Source of the DNA: Maribacter cobaltidurans
Lineage (GTDB): Bacteria > Bacteroidota > Bacteroidia > Flavobacteriales > Flavobacteriaceae
Reading direction: 5' to 3'
Length of the DNA stretch: 64,000 nucleotides
Assembly (NCBI RefSeq): GCF_002269385.1
Contig: NZ_CP022957.1
Coordinates: forward strand, 4,393,001 to 4,457,000
Part shown: positions 62,236 to 64,000 of the stretch, one piece after another
How positions within the stretch are numbered: position 1 is the first letter of the stretch
Layout of the letters: each line of letters starts with the position of its first letter
Notes under the pieces: model-generated
Seen by the model: the letters and a program-made list of their open reading frames with translations, nothing else
Told to the model about the DNA's origin: nothing
Databases searched by the model: none
Position numbers and translations under genes: made by a program

Positions 62236-62568
62236 ATGAGGCAGGCCAAAATATTATTTAAGGGAGAAGAAGCGGGCATACTTACCCAGTATGACGATGG
62301 AAGCTTTACGTACCGCTACCATGACCAATGGCTTGGCGATTCGGGAAAGCCGGCCATAAGCCTAACGTTGCCCAAAACCGAACAGGAGTACCGTTCGGAA
62401 CATCTGTTCCCATTTTTTTTTAATATGCTTCCAGAGGGGACAAACAAACAGGTCGTGTGCAGACATATGAAGATAGACCAAGACGATTACTTTGGCCTGT
62501 TGCTGACAACGGCACGTTATGATACGATCGGTGCCATAACCGTAAAGAAAATTGAGCAACCGATATGA
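62236..62568 (+). CDS. hipS: HipS-like antitoxin (HipA N-terminal subdomain)
   Basis: 110 residues. It corresponds to the N-terminal subdomain of HipA as a free protein: FKGEEAGILTQYDDGSFTYRYHD, then LPEGTNKQ and DYFGLLLTTARYDTIGAITV. In the HipBST module of E. coli O127 the HipS protein, not HipB, neutralises the kinase. The gene is between hipB and hipT and its stop overlaps the hipT start (ATGA), exactly the known gene order. Confidence 0.9.
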   Translation: MRQAKILFKGEEAGILTQYDDGSFTYRYHDQWLGDSGKPAISLTLPKTEQEYRSEHLFPFFFNMLPEGTNKQVVCRHMKIDQDDYFGLLLTTARYDTIGAITVKKIEQPI

Positions 62569-63551
62569 GTTTACCGATGATAAAATATTGTCCCGGCACT
62601 TTGGCAGAGGGGTATGAAACCTACAGCACGACCTGTTTGAGAAGGGTGTTTGATGGAAGAAAGGTAAACCATATATTGCCTTACGATTCCCCGGCCAGCA
62701 ACGAAGCCACGGATGAACTCTTTGTTGAGAACCGAAAAAGGATTTCGATTTCAGGGGTACAGGAAAAATTTTCCGTCCTTTTGGAGAAAAATAAACTTCG
62801 GCTTATTAACGAAGGGGAGCAAGGGACATATATTTTAAAACCAATTCCCGGTGCAGGTAAAAATCCTGACCAGATGCCCGCCAATGAGCATTTGACGATG
62901 CAGATCGCACGTCAGGTATTCGATATCGAGACCGCCGAAAATGCGCTCATATTTTTTAAGGATGGAACACCGGCCTACATTACCAAGCGATTTGATGTAA
63001 AGAAAGGTGGTGGAAAACTTGCCAAAGAGGATTTTGCTTCCTTGGCGGGAAGGACTCCCCAGACCCATGGGGAGCACTATAAATATTCGGGTAGTTATCT
63101 TGAGTTGTTCGAACTTATGAAAAAATACCTGCCCGCCTATCAATTGGAGGCACCGAAACTTTTCCGACTGCTCGTCTTCAATTATCTTTTTTCCAATGGG
63201 GATGCCCATTTCAAAAATTTCTCGTTATTGGAAACAGAATTGGGAGATTTCAGGTTAAGTCCTGCCTATGACCTGCTCAATACACGAATGCATATAGAAG
63301 ATTCCGATTTTGCGTTAGATGACGGCCTGTTACCTAAGAACTTGTCCAAAGGCAAGGTTATGCAACAATTTCTTTCGCTTGCCGAACACGCAAAAATTGG
63401 CCAAGGCCAATTGGATGGGGTCTTGGAGAAATTGCTGTCGAATTCTGAAGAGGTCGAAAAACTAATAGACGCTTCCTATCTAAGCGATACGTCCAAAAGA
63501 AATTATTTACAATCGTATCAAACAAGGCTTAAAAAACTAAATCGAAAGTAA
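62565..63551 (+). CDS. hipT: HipT-like serine/threonine kinase toxin
   Basis: 328 residues. HipA-fold kinase lacking the N-terminal subdomain that is encoded separately by hipS. The loop RISISGVQEK carries the Ser-Ile-Ser motif (Ser61, Ser63) that HipT proteins autophosphorylate; ILKP (Lys92) binds ATP; catalytic Asp213 in NGDAHFKN and metal-binding Asp236 in SPAYD are intact. HipT of E. coli phosphorylates tryptophanyl-tRNA synthetase and stops growth; the target here is presumably a tRNA synthetase, unproven. Confidence 0.92.
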   Translation: MSLPMIKYCPGTLAEGYETYSTTCLRRVFDGRKVNHILPYDSPASNEATDELFVENRKRISISGVQEKFSVLLEKNKLRLINEGEQGTYILKPIPGAGKNPDQMPANEHLTMQIARQVFDIETAENALIFFKDGTPAYITKRFDVKKGGGKLAKEDFASLAGRTPQTHGEHYKYSGSYLELFELMKKYLPAYQLEAPKLFRLLVFNYLFSNGDAHFKNFSLLETELGDFRLSPAYDLLNTRMHIEDSDFALDDGLLPKNLSKGKVMQQFLSLAEHAKIGQGQLDGVLEKLLSNSEEVEKLIDASYLSDTSKRNYLQSYQTRLKKLNRK

Positions 63552-63631
63552 TAGGTATAAATTCCAACGAATACATCTCCTGCTTGAAAAAATATGCATA
63601 TTGCAACTCTACCACAAATCACATCGACAAT

Positions 63632-63838
63632 ATGAAAAACCTGAACAACTTTACGTTCTCTGATGTCAAGGCCATATACGATTTTCTTGAATTGAGAAAA
63701 GACATTGTCTCCAAAAACCCCGAACATTTTGAAAAGGGAGAAGTTCACACAATCCTCGCCAAACAAAAAATTGTTTGGCAGCAACTCCATTCTAGAATGA
63801 ACGAAATAGAAGAATTAAAATCCTATGAAAATGAATGA
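63632..63838 (+). CDS. Small hypothetical protein after hipBST
   Basis: 68 residues from ATG 63632; a TTG at 63584 would add 16 residues of unlikely composition. Helical, with charged C-terminus (QQLHSRMNEIEELKS), no motif recognised. It overlaps the next gene by about 8-14 bases, and the two probably form one unit. Unknown function; an accessory-island gene by position. Confidence 0.65.
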   Translation: MKNLNNFTFSDVKAIYDFLELRKDIVSKNPEHFEKGEVHTILAKQKIVWQQLHSRMNEIEELKSYENE

Positions 63839-64000
63839 GATGTACACAATTTATGTCCACTTTCCATGTGCTGAAGATTATATGGATAAGGCCGTGCAAC
63901 TTGAGATTCAGATGCCCTTTGTGCCTAGAATCGGAGATTGCCTCTTTATTGACCCTCAAGATTATAAACATTTAGAGAGAAAGGTAGAGCAAACCGAAGC
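63825..64000 (+). CDS. Hypothetical protein, cut by the window end
   Basis: Open frame from ATG 63825 (or ATG 63831) to the window edge, 58 codons seen, 3' end missing. Begins MKMNEMYTIYVHFP and contains RIGDCLFIDPQDY, a small beta-rich start. Overlaps the preceding gene by 14 or 8 bases in another frame, indicating translational coupling. Not recognised. Confidence 0.6.
   Translation, partial: MKMNEMYTIYVHFPCAEDYMDKAVQLEIQMPFVPRIGDCLFIDPQDYKHLERKVEQTE

Noticed and set aside
50645..64000. Integrase, transposase or CRISPR array in the accessory region
   Set aside because: Searched for by eye: no recombinase motif, no insertion-sequence ends and no regularly spaced repeats with unique spacers. 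The three hipB palindromes have identical spacing but are too few and have promoter-like surroundings.

Overview
The window looks like the chromosome of a member of the Flavobacteriaceae (Bacteroidota), probably marine. The signs are AT-rich DNA, promoters of the type TTG-N19/20-TAnnTTTG instead of Shine-Dalgarno driven starts, and families typical of flavobacteria: DUF4290, DUF2911, a Lacal_2735-like protein, START-like proteins, BshB1 (bacillithiol), a CcsBA fusion, and a type IX secretion tail. Several starts are TTG or GTG. No 16S gene or other species-level marker is present.

Left and middle (1-50.4 kb): ordinary core and housekeeping gene content. In order: a lipoprotein with Gly-X-Asp repeats, a Tat-exported oxidoreductase, exported peptidases (S10, M28, M14, M20), a GDSL hydrolase/FAD oxidoreductase operon, tRNA-His, two tandem TPR histidine kinases without a response regulator, a bshB1/PLP-enzyme/MATE operon, ccsBA, a DUF2520-kdsC-maf-lipoprotein-MscS operon, a sugar cluster (PIG-L deacetylase, 37-residue membrane microprotein, sodium symporter, galactokinase), a photolyase operon with a palindromic operator-like promoter, murA-DUF4290-DUF493, an ATPase-recQ-fmt operon, HU, YqgE, a class IV aminotransferase and a START-like protein. 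Convergent genes are packed very tightly: four of eight convergent coding pairs share a four-base overlap of their stop codons.

Right (50.5-64 kb): an accessory defence island beginning just after a tRNA-Met(CAT) gene. A truncated tRNA-Met copy lies between the tRNA promoter and the intact tRNA. The island holds, on the minus strand, a tightly overlapping four-gene operon: MBL-fold hydrolase, trypsin-like protease, a small middle component and an SMC/Rad50-like ABC ATPase with a zinc hook. This reads as an ABC-three-component system joined to an MBL/protease pair like that of type I Avs systems. Next come a patatin-like phospholipase and, divergently, a phospholipase D-SNF2 helicase fusion, and then a complete HipBST toxin-antitoxin operon. 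The hipB promoter region carries three palindromes spaced exactly 61 bp apart, the last one overlapping the hipB start codon. Two unidentified small genes run to the right edge. No integrase is inside the window, so the far end of the island is probably beyond it.

The strongest candidates for new biology are the four-gene ABC/MBL/protease operon, the patatin plus PLD-helicase pair, and the regulatory array of hipBST.
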